NCBI GenBank assembly: GCA_019112875.1
Contig: DXIO01000034.1
Location: 1-61,575 of the forward strand
DNA length: 61,575 bases
Direction: 5' to 3'
Source: Candidatus Aquabacterium excrementipullorum
Lineage (GTDB): Bacteria; Pseudomonadota; Gammaproteobacteria; Burkholderiales; Burkholderiaceae_C
Shown: positions 15,740-24,203 of the stretch, piece by piece
Layout: each line of letters opens with the position of its first letter
How positions within the stretch are numbered: position 1 is the first letter of the stretch
Position numbers and translations under genes: made by a program
The notes under the pieces: generated by a model
What the model saw: only the letters and a program-made list of their open reading frames with translations
Told to the model about the DNA's origin: nothing
Database searches by the model: none

Positions 15740-17362
15740 TCACATGCGGAAGACGCCGTAGCGCGTCTCGGCGATCGGTGCGTTGAGGCTGGCGCTCAGC
15801 CCCAGGGCCAGCACGCGGCGCGTGTCGGCGGGGCGGATCACGCCGTCGTCCCACAGGCGGGCGGAAGCGTAGTAGGGGTGGCCCTGCGCTTCGTACTGTT
15901 CGCGGATGGGCGCCTTGAAGGCGGCTTCGTCGTCCACCGACCACTGCCCGCCCTTGCCCTCGATGCCGTCGCGCTTGACCGTGGCCAGCACACTGGCGGC
16001 CTGCTCGCCGCCCATCACGCTGATGCGCGCGTTGGGCCACATCCAGACGAAGCGTGGGTCGAAGGCGCGGCCGCACATGCCGTAGTTGCCCGCGCCGAAC
16101 GAGCCGCCGATGATCACGGTGAACTTGGGCACCGCCGCGCAGGCCACGGCCGTGACCATCTTGGCGCCGGCCCGCGCGATGCCTTCGTTCTCGAACTTGC
16201 GGCCCACCATGAAGCCGGTGATGTTCTGCAGAAACACCAGCGGGATCTTGCGCTGGCAGCACAGCTCGATGAAGTGCGCGCCCTTGTTGGCGCTCTCCGA
16301 AAACAGGATGCCGTTGTTGGCGATGATGCCCACGGGCATGCCCTCGATGTGCGCGAAGCCGGTAACAAGCGTGGTGCCATAGCGGGCCTTGAACTCGTCG
16401 AACTCGGAGCCATCGACCAGGCGGGCGATCACCTCGCGCACATCGAAGGGCTTGCGCGTGTCGGTGGGGATCACGCCGTCGAGTTCTTCGGCGGCGTACA
16501 GCGGTGGGCGTGCGGCCTGCAGGGCCTGCTGCAATTCACCGGGTTTGGCACGGCCAGCCAGATTCAGCCGTGCCACGCTCTGCCGCGCGATGGCCAGCGC
16601 ATGCAGATCATCGTCGGCCAGGTGATCGGCCACGCCTGACAGGCGCGTGTGCACATCGCCGCCCCCCAGGTCTTCGCTCGACACCACCTCGCCCGTGGCG
16701 GCCTTCACCAGCGGCGGGCCGCCCAGGAAGATGGTGCCCTGGTTCTTCACGATGATGGTCTCGTCGCTCATGGCCGGCATGTAGGCGCCGCCGGCCGTGC
16801 ACGAGCCCATCACCACGGCGATCTGCGGGATGCCCAGCGCGCTCATGTGCGCCTGGTTGTAGAAGATGCGGCCGAAGTGGTCGCGGTCAGGGAAGACCTC
16901 GTCCTGGTTGGGCAGGTTGGCGCCGCCGCTGTCGACCAGGTAGATGCAGGGCAGGCGGTTGGTCCAGGCGATCTCCTGCGCGCGCAGGTGCTTCTTGACG
17001 GTGAGCGGGTAGTAGGTGCCGCCCTTCACGGTGGCGTCGTTGCAGACGACCATGCAGTCGACGCCAGCCACACGGCCGATGCCCGCGATCACGCCAGCGC
17101 AGGGCGAGGCGTTGTCGTACACGTTCAGCGCGGCCAGCGGTGCGATCTCCAGGAAGGGTGAGCCGGGGTCGAGCAGGCGCGCCACGCGGTCGCGCGGCAG
17201 CAGCTTGCCGCGCGAGAGGTGCTTGGCGCGCGCGGCCTCGCCGCCGCCTTGAGCGATGCGGTCGAGCTGCGTGTCCAGGTCGGCCACCAGGGCCTGCATG
17301 GCCTGGGCATTGGCGCGGAAGCTCTCGGCGCGCGGGTTGAGCTGGGTGACGATGGCGGGCAT
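15740..17362 (-). CDS. liuB: 3-Methylcrotonyl-CoA carboxylase, carboxyltransferase beta subunit
   Basis: A 540-residue carboxyltransferase, close to the family norm of about 535. The N-terminal half binds the acyl-CoA ([39 protein letters not shown]). The C-terminal half holds the carboxybiotin site ([40 protein letters not shown]). It transfers CO2 from biotin on LiuD to 3-methylcrotonyl-CoA. It is the first enzyme gene after the TetR gene, 57 bases downstream of it, and translation probably continues through the rest of the operon. Confidence 0.94.
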   Translation of the reverse strand: MPAIVTQLNPRAESFRANAQAMQALVADLDTQLDRIAQGGGEAARAKHLSRGKLLPRDRVARLLDPGSPFLEIAPLAALNVYDNASPCAGVIAGIGRVAGVDCMVVCNDATVKGGTYYPLTVKKHLRAQEIAWTNRLPCIYLVDSGGANLPNQDEVFPDRDHFGRIFYNQAHMSALGIPQIAVVMGSCTAGGAYMPAMSDETIIVKNQGTIFLGGPPLVKAATGEVVSSEDLGGGDVHTRLSGVADHLADDDLHALAIARQSVARLNLAGRAKPGELQQALQAARPPLYAAEELDGVIPTDTRKPFDVREVIARLVDGSEFDEFKARYGTTLVTGFAHIEGMPVGIIANNGILFSESANKGAHFIELCCQRKIPLVFLQNITGFMVGRKFENEGIARAGAKMVTAVACAAVPKFTVIIGGSFGAGNYGMCGRAFDPRFVWMWPNARISVMGGEQAASVLATVKRDGIEGKGGQWSVDDEAAFKAPIREQYEAQGHPYYASARLWDDGVIRPADTRRVLALGLSASLNAPIAETRYGVFRM

Positions 17363-17419
17363 GGTGGGCGTCGGGCTCGGTGTCTTGGATGTTCTTGAAT
17401 GAGGCTTGAGATGGCAGCC

Positions 17420-18193
17420 TCAGAAGCGCGCCAGGTGCTGATCGAGCCGGGCCATGGCGGCGGCGACCTCGTCGCGGAACTGGGCGTGGGCCTGGGTGGC
17501 GTCGGTCGGGGCTGCACTACGGGCTTGATCAGCAGCAGACAAGGCCGATGGCGGCGGCGCCAGTGCACTCCAGATCAAGGTGGTCAGTTGTTCCCCGGTC
17601 TCGTCAATCGAAGGCCGCCGCTGCGCCGTGATCGAATCCCACAGCACATGCTCCATCGAGCCGTAGACCAGATCGCGCATCAGCCGCAGTGGCATGTCCT
17701 GGCGGATGCGGCCTTCATCGCGTGCCTGGGCCAGGGCCTCCATCAGCGGGGCGGTGTAGCGGCGCTTGCAGTCGGTGATCACCTCGGCCAGCTCGGGCGC
17801 GGTGGCGCGGGCCTCGCCCAGCACCAGGGCGCACATGCCCGAGCCGTCGGCCAGCAGGGTGACCAGGTGCTGGCGGATCACGTAGGCCAGCTTGGCGCGC
17901 ACCCCTTGCAGGCGGGGCACCTCGGCCTCCAGGTCACGGCTGATCTCGTCGTACCAGTCGGTGATCACCTGGATGCACAGTTCGCGCTTGCCCGCGAAGT
18001 AGGTGAACACCGTGGCCTCGGACACGCCGGCCTTCTCGGCGATCTGCGCGGTGGTGGCGCGCTGGAACCCGTGCTCCGAGAACACGGCCCGCGCCGCGGC
18101 CAGCAACTCGGCCACGCGCTGCTGCGATTTGGGCCGGCGGGGGGCGGTGCGTTGCAGGGGCGCGCGGGACGGTTGAAGATCGGCGGAAGACAT
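17420..18193 (-). CDS. liuQ: TetR family regulator of the leucine degradation operon (LiuQ-like)
   Basis: A 257-residue TetR regulator. The helix-turn-helix is at about residues 24-70 (RVAELLAAARAVFSEHGFQR, then EKAGVSEATVFTYFAGKREL). The ligand domain follows, with a Pro/Ala-rich disordered segment near the C-terminus (about 205-235). It is the first gene of the liu operon, and a palindrome sits on its promoter, so autoregulation plus control of liuBCDEA is likely. In betaproteobacteria the liu genes are assigned to TetR-type LiuQ rather than MerR-type LiuR. The symbol rests on position and family, not on a specific sequence match. The probable effector is a branched-chain acyl-CoA. Confidence 0.8.
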   Translation of the reverse strand: MSSADLQPSRAPLQRTAPRRPKSQQRVAELLAAARAVFSEHGFQRATTAQIAEKAGVSEATVFTYFAGKRELCIQVITDWYDEISRDLEAEVPRLQGVRAKLAYVIRQHLVTLLADGSGMCALVLGEARATAPELAEVITDCKRRYTAPLMEALAQARDEGRIRQDMPLRLMRDLVYGSMEHVLWDSITAQRRPSIDETGEQLTTLIWSALAPPPSALSAADQARSAAPTDATQAHAQFRDEVAAAMARLDQHLARF

Positions 18194-18206
18194 CGAAACC
18201 AGATAT

Positions 18207-18221
18207 TTGAGTGACGCTCAA
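18207..18221. promoter_or_regulatory. Palindromic TetR operator at the liu promoter
   Basis: TTGAG (18207-18211) and CTCAA (18217-18221) are separated by TGACG and flanked by AT-rich bases. The palindrome overlaps the predicted transcription start of the minus-strand liu promoter and lies 14 bases before the TetR start codon, an ideal place for repression. It lies about 220 bases before the divergent oxidoreductase gene. Confidence 0.65.
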
Positions 18222-18248
18222 TTATCAGCAAGGCGACCGAACCGTCAA
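18221..18248 (-). promoter_or_regulatory. Sigma70-type promoter of the liu operon
   Basis: On the minus strand, TTGACG (18243-18248 read in reverse) and GATAAT (18221-18226 read in reverse) are separated by 16 bases. Each box differs from consensus at one base. The expected start at about 18214 falls in the middle of the TTGAG/CTCAA operator. Confidence 0.6.
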
Positions 18249-18439
18249 TCGGGGTTCACAGGGAAAACAACACGAAAATTGATGAGTGAAGGTCAAAAAC
18301 AAGGGTTTTCCGGCAGCAAACCGGTACCCGCGTTGGCGGTGTGCTGCCTACACTGAACTCGTGGATCCCTGCCGCACGCGCGGGCCGCCACAAGCGGTCT
18401 GGAGCGCGATCCGGCACATCCTGAAAAGGTGGTCCGACG

Positions 18440-21400
18440 ATGAACGCTCCCCTGCCCGAATCGGTGCTCAAGGCCCTGGCATCCCTCAGCCTGGAAGACA
18501 AATACGCGCAGGAGCAGGGCCGCGTCTTCATGAGCGGCATCCAGGCCCTGGTGCGGCTGCCCATGCTGCAGCACACGCGCGACACCATGGCCGGCCTGCA
18601 CACCGCCGGCTTCATCAGCGGCTACCGCGGCTCGCCCCTTGGCGGCTACGACCAGGCCCTGTGGAAGGCTCGCGATCACCTCGAGGCGCACAACGTCGTC
18701 TTCCAGCCCGGCGTGAACGAAGAGCTAGGCGCCACCGCCGTGTGGGGCACGCAGCAGCTCGATCTGTACCCCGAGCACAAGCGCTTCGACGGCGTCTTCG
18801 GCCTCTGGTACGGCAAGGGCCCGGGGGTTGACCGCTGTTCCGATGTCTTCAAGCACGCCAACATGGCCGGCACCGCGCGGCTGGGCGGCGTGATCGCCGT
18901 GGCGGGCGACGACCACGTGGCCAAGAGCTCCTCCGTAGCGCACCAGAGCGACCACATCTTCAAGGCCTGTGGGCTGCCGGTGTTCTTTCCCAGCACCGTG
19001 CAAGAGATATTGGACCTGGGTCTGCACGCCTGGGCCATGAGTCGCTTCTCGGGATTGTGGGCCGGCATGAAGACCATCCAGGAGGTGGTCGAATCCGCCA
19101 GCAGCGTGTCGGTCGATCCGGACCGCGTGCGCATCGTGATGCCGGAGGATTTCTACATGCCCGCCGGTGGCCTGCACATCCGCTGGCCCGATTCGCCGCT
19201 GGACCAGGAAGCGCGGCTGATGGACTACAAGTGGTACGCCGCGCTGGCCTACATCCGCGCCAACCGGCTCAACCACACGGTGATCGATTCACCGCATGCG
19301 CGCCTGGGCCTGATCGCCAGCGGCAAGGCCTACAACGACCTGCGCCAGGCGCTGGTCGACCTGGGCCTGGACGACGCCACCTGCGCCCGCATCGGTCTGC
19401 GCGTGCACAAGGTCAATGTGGTGTGGCCTCTGGAGGCGACCACCACGCGCGAGTTCGCCACCGGCCTGCAAGAGATCCTGGTGATCGAGGAGAAACGCCA
19501 GGTCATCGAATACCAATTGAAGGAAGAGCTCTACAACTGGCGCGAGGACGTTCGCCCCAATGTTCTGGGCAAGTTCGACGAGCCGGCCGGCGACCAGACC
19601 GGCGGCGAGTGGTCGCGCGCCAACCCGGCGGCCCACTGGTTGCTGCGAGCCAAGGCCGATCTGAACCCATCGCTGATCGCCCGCGCCGTGGCGCAACGCC
19701 TTGAGGCACTCGGTCTCAAGCATCAACTGGACGAAGACACCCGCCGCCGCATCGACGAGCGTCTGGCCCTGATCGAAGCCAAGGAGCGCCCGGCCCTGAA
19801 CGTGAGCACGGCGCAAGGCGGCAAGGCCGCCACCGACCGCGCCCCCTGGTTCTGCAGCGGCTGCCCGCACAACACCTCCACCCGTGTGCCCGAGGGCTCG
19901 CGCGCCATGGCCGGCATCGGCTGCCACTACATGGTCGTGTGGATGGACCGCGCTACCTCCACCTTCACGCAGATGGGCGGCGAGGGCGTGAGCTGGGTGG
20001 GGCAGGCGCCGTTCACCACCGAGCAGCACGTGTTCGCCAACCTGGGCGACGGCACCTACTTCCACTCGGGCCTGCTGGCCGTGCGCCAGAGCATCGCGGC
20101 CAAGGTCAACATCACCTACAAGATCCTCTACAACGATGCGGTGGCCATGACGGGTGGCCAGCCGCTGGACGGCACCCTGGGCGTGCCCGCCATCAGCCGC
20201 GAGCTGCACGCCGAGGGCGTGGGCCGCATCGCCATCGTGAGCGACGAACCCGAGAAGTACGACACCTTCACCGACCTGGCCCCGGGCGCCACCGTGCACC
20301 ACCGCGACGCGCTCGACGCCATCCAGCGCGAGATGCGCGAGCTGCCCGGCTGCACCGTCATCATCTACGACCAGACCTGTGCCACCGAGAAGCGCCGCCG
20401 CCGCAAGCGCGGCACCATGGCGCAGGCCACCAAGCATGTCGTGATCAACGAGCTGGTCTGCGAAGGCTGCGGTGATTGCTCGGTGCAGTCCAACTGCCTG
20501 AGCGTGGAGCCGGTGGACACCGACTTCGGCCGCAAGCGCCGCATCAACCAGAGCACCTGCAACCAGGACACCACCTGCGTGAAGGGCTTCTGCCCCAGCT
20601 TGGTCACGGTGGAGGGCGGCACGCTGCGCAAGAAGCACAAGGCCGACAAGCGCATGCCTTCGCTGCCGGCAGACCAACTGCCCGAACCCACGGTGCCGCG
20701 AAGCACCAGTGCCTACGGCATCGTCGTGGCCGGCATCGGCGGCACGGGCGTGATCACCATCGGCCAGCTGCTGGGCGTCGCCGCGCACATCGAGGGCAAG
20801 GGCATCGTCACGCAGGACGCGGCGGGCCTCGCGCAGAAGGGCGGCGCCACCTGGAGCCACATCCAGATCGCCGATTCGCAGCAGGGCATCCACACCACGC
20901 GCGTGTCCACCGGCGCGGCCGACCTGGTCATCGCCTGCGACCCGCTGGTGGCGGCGCAACCGGCCACGCTGGGCACCATGGCGGGCGGGCGCACGCGTGT
21001 CGCCTTGAACGTGCACGGCACACCCTCGGCCGCCTTCGTGAAGAACGCGCAATGGCAGTTCCCTGGCGGGCATTGCGACAGCCTGATCGATGCCGCCGTG
21101 GCCGGCCCTGGCGATGGTGCCACGGCCGATGGCCAGGCCCTGGGCGCCGATGGCCAGCCGATCCACGCGGTGGGCCGGCTCGATGCCAACCAGCTGGCCA
21201 CGGCCCTGCTGGGCGACACCCTCTACGCCAACCCGCTGATGCTGGGCTACGCCTGGCAGAAGGGCTGGGTGCCGCTGAGCCGCGCCGCCATCCTGCGCGC
21301 CATCGAGCTCAACGAGGTGCAGGTGGCCAACAACCAGGCTGCTTTCGAATGGGGCCGTCGCGCCGCGCACGACCTGGCTGCCGTGCAGCGCCTGGCCTTG

Positions 21401-22096
21401 CCCGCGCAGCCCGTGCAATGGACACCGAAGAAGGCCTCCCAAGAGGAATCGCTGGAGTCCGTGGTCAACCGCCGCGCCGAGTACCTCACGGCTTATCAAA
21501 ACGCCGCCTACGCCCGTCAATACGTGGACTTCATCGACCGTGTGGCCGGTGTCGAACGCCCGCTGGGCGGCCAGGCCCTCACCATGGCCGTGGCCCGCAA
21601 CCTCTTCAAGCTGATGGCCTACAAGGACGAGTACGAGGTGGCGCGCCTGCTGAGCGATCCGGCCTTCCAGGCGCAGATCGCGCAGGATTTCGAGGGCGAC
21701 TACAAGGTGGCCTTCCACCTGGCCCCGCCCACCCTGGGTGAAGCGAAAGACGGCACTCGCCCGGCCAAGCGGCGCTTCGGCGCGTGGATGCAGCCGGCCA
21801 TGGGCCTGCTGGCGCGCTTCAAGAGCCTGCGCGGCACGCCGCTGGACCCGTTCGGCCGCAGCGCCGAACGCCGTGCCGAGCGCGCCCTGATCGCGCAGTA
21901 CCGGGGCCTGATCCAGGGCCTGCTGGGCCAGCTCACCACCGAGCGGCTGGCCCGCGCCGTGGAGATCGCCCGCGTGCCGGAAGACATCCGCGGTTTCGGC
22001 CCGGTCAAGCACCAGGCCATGGACGCCGCGCAGGCGCGCTGGGCCGCCTTGCTGCGCGATTGGTTGCGGGAGGAGATCGCCAGGACAGCGGCTTGA
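18440..22096 (+). CDS. Indolepyruvate:ferredoxin oxidoreductase, fused subunits
   Basis: A 1218-residue fused 2-oxoacid:ferredoxin oxidoreductase. The N-terminal pyrimidine-binding part contains HTAGFISGYRGSPLGGYDQA. The TPP-binding part has CSGCPHNTS at about 472 and GDGTYFHSG at about 536. A ferredoxin-like cluster motif CEGCGDCSVQSNC begins at Cys674. The gamma-like domain (GIVVAGIGGTGVITIGQLLG) starts near 758, and about 200 helical residues end the chain. It oxidatively decarboxylates aryl- or branched-chain 2-oxoacids to acyl-CoA. Divergence from the liu operon suggests a link to amino-acid 2-oxoacid breakdown, which is inference. It runs as a single gene, as usual in proteobacteria. 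Confidence 0.9.
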   Translation: MNAPLPESVLKALASLSLEDKYAQEQGRVFMSGIQALVRLPMLQHTRDTMAGLHTAGFISGYRGSPLGGYDQALWKARDHLEAHNVVFQPGVNEELGATAVWGTQQLDLYPEHKRFDGVFGLWYGKGPGVDRCSDVFKHANMAGTARLGGVIAVAGDDHVAKSSSVAHQSDHIFKACGLPVFFPSTVQEILDLGLHAWAMSRFSGLWAGMKTIQEVVESASSVSVDPDRVRIVMPEDFYMPAGGLHIRWPDSPLDQEARLMDYKWYAALAYIRANRLNHTVIDSPHARLGLIASGKAYNDLRQALVDLGLDDATCARIGLRVHKVNVVWPLEATTTREFATGLQEILVIEEKRQVIEYQLKEELYNWREDVRPNVLGKFDEPAGDQTGGEWSRANPAAHWLLRAKADLNPSLIARAVAQRLEALGLKHQLDEDTRRRIDERLALIEAKERPALNVSTAQGGKAATDRAPWFCSGCPHNTSTRVPEGSRAMAGIGCHYMVVWMDRATSTFTQMGGEGVSWVGQAPFTTEQHVFANLGDGTYFHSGLLAVRQSIAAKVNITYKILYNDAVAMTGGQPLDGTLGVPAISRELHAEGVGRIAIVSDEPEKYDTFTDLAPGATVHHRDALDAIQREMRELPGCTVIIYDQTCATEKRRRRKRGTMAQATKHVVINELVCEGCGDCSVQSNCLSVEPVDTDFGRKRRINQSTCNQDTTCVKGFCPSLVTVEGGTLRKKHKADKRMPSLPADQLPEPTVPRSTSAYGIVVAGIGGTGVITIGQLLGVAAHIEGKGIVTQDAAGLAQKGGATWSHIQIADSQQGIHTTRVSTGAADLVIACDPLVAAQPATLGTMAGGRTRVALNVHGTPSAAFVKNAQWQFPGGHCDSLIDAAVAGPGDGATADGQALGADGQPIHAVGRLDANQLATALLGDTLYANPLMLGYAWQKGWVPLSRAAILRAIELNEVQVANNQAAFEWGRRAAHDLAAVQRLALPAQPVQWTPKKASQEESLESVVNRRAEYLTAYQNAAYARQYVDFIDRVAGVERPLGGQALTMAVARNLFKLMAYKDEYEVARLLSDPAFQAQIAQDFEGDYKVAFHLAPPTLGEAKDGTRPAKRRFGAWMQPAMGLLARFKSLRGTPLDPFGRSAERRAERALIAQYRGLIQGLLGQLTTERLARAVEIARVPEDIRGFGPVKHQAMDAAQARWAALLRDWLREEIARTAA

Positions 22097-22266
22097 CGCG
22101 ACAGCCGGCGTGCTCACGCCGAATTGCCAGAAACTGTGGAAAACCGGACTGCTGCCTTGTCCGGAAAGCGACGATTCCCCTGCCATGGCGAGGCCTGATG
22201 CCTTAAGCTCGCCGCCATGCTTGTCGTCCTTGTCGCAAGCCGCGGCACCGCTCTGAGGCCGGCGGC

Positions 22267-24180
22267 ATGATCCCGCTGTGCCTTGTCCGCCATCAGCCCT
22301 GGACGCGGCTGGCAGGCGCGTCCGCGCCATCGTGGTGGCGGCGCCTGCAGGCCTGGGCCCTGGCCGTGTTGCTCGCGGCCATGACACCGCTCGCGCAGGC
22401 GCACCCCGCCCCCTCTCCGTCGCCATCGAACCTGTCCACCCAACGCATCGGCGACGACGTGCAGTCCGTGACGCTTGGCGCCGAGCTGCAGGTGCTGCAC
22501 GATCCCGACAGCCGGCTGGACATCCACCAGGCCCGCGCGGCCGAGTCTCTTTGGCGCGATCACCCGCGCCCGACCTTCAACCCCGGCTTCTCCGCGGGCG
22601 CCTGGTGGGTGCGCGTGCGTGTGCACAACGCCACCGGCCAGCGCCTGCAGGCCGTGCTGGACATCGGCTCGCCGCTGTCCGACCGCATCGAGCTCTACCA
22701 GCTGGATCCGCAAGGCCATGTGCGGCGCCAGGATGTGGCCGGCGACCGTGTGCCGCTGCTGTCGTGGCCGATGCGCCAGCGCACCCCGGCCTTCCCTGTG
22801 TGGCTCGATGCCGGCGAAGACCGCGACCTCTACCTGCGCCTGTCCACGCACGACGGACTGCACGAGGCCATCACGCCGGTGCTGCGCACGGCCTCGGCCC
22901 AGGCCACGCACGCGGGCAATGAATCGCTGGTGTTCGGCATGTACTTCGGCGTGCTGGGCGGGATGCTTGTCTACAACCTGTTCCTCTTCGCGTCCACGCG
23001 CGGGGCGGCCTTTGGCTTCTACGTGCTGCACCTGGCCGCCTTCCTGGCGTGGTCCTTCACCTTCCGGGGTTTCGCGCTGCGCTACCTGTGGCCCGGGCAC
23101 CCCGATCTGAACAACCAGATCCTGGCCGCCAGCGTGGGGGCGGCGGTGGCCACGGTGGGCCTGTTCCAGATGCACTACCTGGACACGCGCCGGCGTGTGC
23201 CCCGCCTGCACAAGGCCTTGGTGGCCGTGACGGCGATGAACGGGCTGTGCATGCTGCCGCCGATCTTCGGCTTCTATGCGCTGACCTTCGGCCTGGCCAT
23301 GGTGGCGGGCCTGAGCCTGATGGCGGTGGGCAGCGTGACCACGCTCGTGCTGCTGCGCCAGGGCTCACGGCCGGCCCATTACATGACGCTGTCCTTCACG
23401 GCACTGAGCACCGGCGTGCTGCTGTACTACCTGAGCGTGCTGGGCGTGTTGCCTTCGGGCAAGATCACCGAATATGGGCTGGAAGTGGGCGCCGCGCTGC
23501 AGGTGCTGCTGCTGGCCTTCGGCGTGGCCGACCGGCTCAACACGCTGCAATCGCAGAAGCTGCAGTCCGACCGGCAGGCCCTGGCCGCGCAGACCGCCCT
23601 GGCCACGCGGCTCGATGCGCTGGTGCGCCAACGCACCGAGGACCTGGAGCAGGCCAACCAGCGCCTGGCGGCCCTGTCCATCACCGACGAGCTGACGGGC
23701 GCCTTCAACCGCCGCCACTTCAACCAGGTGTTCGCGGCCGAGGTGGCGCGGCACGACCGCCACGGCACGCCCCTGGTCTTCAGCATCTTCGACGTGGACT
23801 TCTTCAAGGGCTACAACGACCGCTATGGCCACCAGGCCGGCGACGAGGCCCTGCAGGCCATCTGCGGCGCGGTGGCGCAGCGCCTGCGCCGCAGCGGCGA
23901 CATGCTGTTCCGCCTGGGCGGCGAGGAGTTCGGCGTGCTGCTGGGCACGGAGCACACAGTCGATGGCGGCCAGGCTTTCGTGGAAGAGCTGTGCCAGGGC
24001 ATCGCGGCCCTGGGCCTGAAGCACGAGGGCTCGGCCCATGGCGTGGTCACGGCCAGCTTCGGGCTGGTGCTGCTGGGGCCCCAGGACACGGGCCTGGCGA
24101 CCGATGCGCTCTACGCCAAGGCCGATGAGCGCCTGTACCGCGCCAAAAAAGAAGGCCGCAACCGGGTGGTCGCGGCCTGA
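22267..24180 (+). CDS. Diguanylate cyclase with 7TMR-DISM sensor
   Basis: A 637-residue membrane enzyme making cyclic di-GMP from GTP. A signal peptide ends AQA near residue 45. A periplasmic 7TMR-DISM extracellular domain fills about 50-215 (SLWRDHPRPTFNPGFSAGAWWVRV begins it; only part quoted here is diagnostic: GAWWVRVRVHN). Seven membrane helices follow at about 220-430, then a short coiled coil (to 470) and the GGDEF domain. The active site GGEEF is at 551-555. RSGD lies five residues before it and fits the product-inhibition I-site RxxD. The periplasmic domain probably senses a small ligand; its identity is unknown. It is monocistronic, about 170 bases after the oxidoreductase. Confidence 0.9.
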   Translation: MIPLCLVRHQPWTRLAGASAPSWWRRLQAWALAVLLAAMTPLAQAHPAPSPSPSNLSTQRIGDDVQSVTLGAELQVLHDPDSRLDIHQARAAESLWRDHPRPTFNPGFSAGAWWVRVRVHNATGQRLQAVLDIGSPLSDRIELYQLDPQGHVRRQDVAGDRVPLLSWPMRQRTPAFPVWLDAGEDRDLYLRLSTHDGLHEAITPVLRTASAQATHAGNESLVFGMYFGVLGGMLVYNLFLFASTRGAAFGFYVLHLAAFLAWSFTFRGFALRYLWPGHPDLNNQILAASVGAAVATVGLFQMHYLDTRRRVPRLHKALVAVTAMNGLCMLPPIFGFYALTFGLAMVAGLSLMAVGSVTTLVLLRQGSRPAHYMTLSFTALSTGVLLYYLSVLGVLPSGKITEYGLEVGAALQVLLLAFGVADRLNTLQSQKLQSDRQALAAQTALATRLDALVRQRTEDLEQANQRLAALSITDELTGAFNRRHFNQVFAAEVARHDRHGTPLVFSIFDVDFFKGYNDRYGHQAGDEALQAICGAVAQRLRRSGDMLFRLGGEEFGVLLGTEHTVDGGQAFVEELCQGIAALGLKHEGSAHGVVTASFGLVLLGPQDTGLATDALYAKADERLYRAKKEGRNRVVAA

Positions 24181-24203
24181 GGCCCAAGGCCTGTCGAAGA
24201 CGA

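Noticed and set aside
19289-22426. A 1045-codon minus-strand frame opposite the indolepyruvate oxidoreductase
   Set aside because: An antisense shadow of a well-conserved gene, without homology-like motifs or a plausible start.
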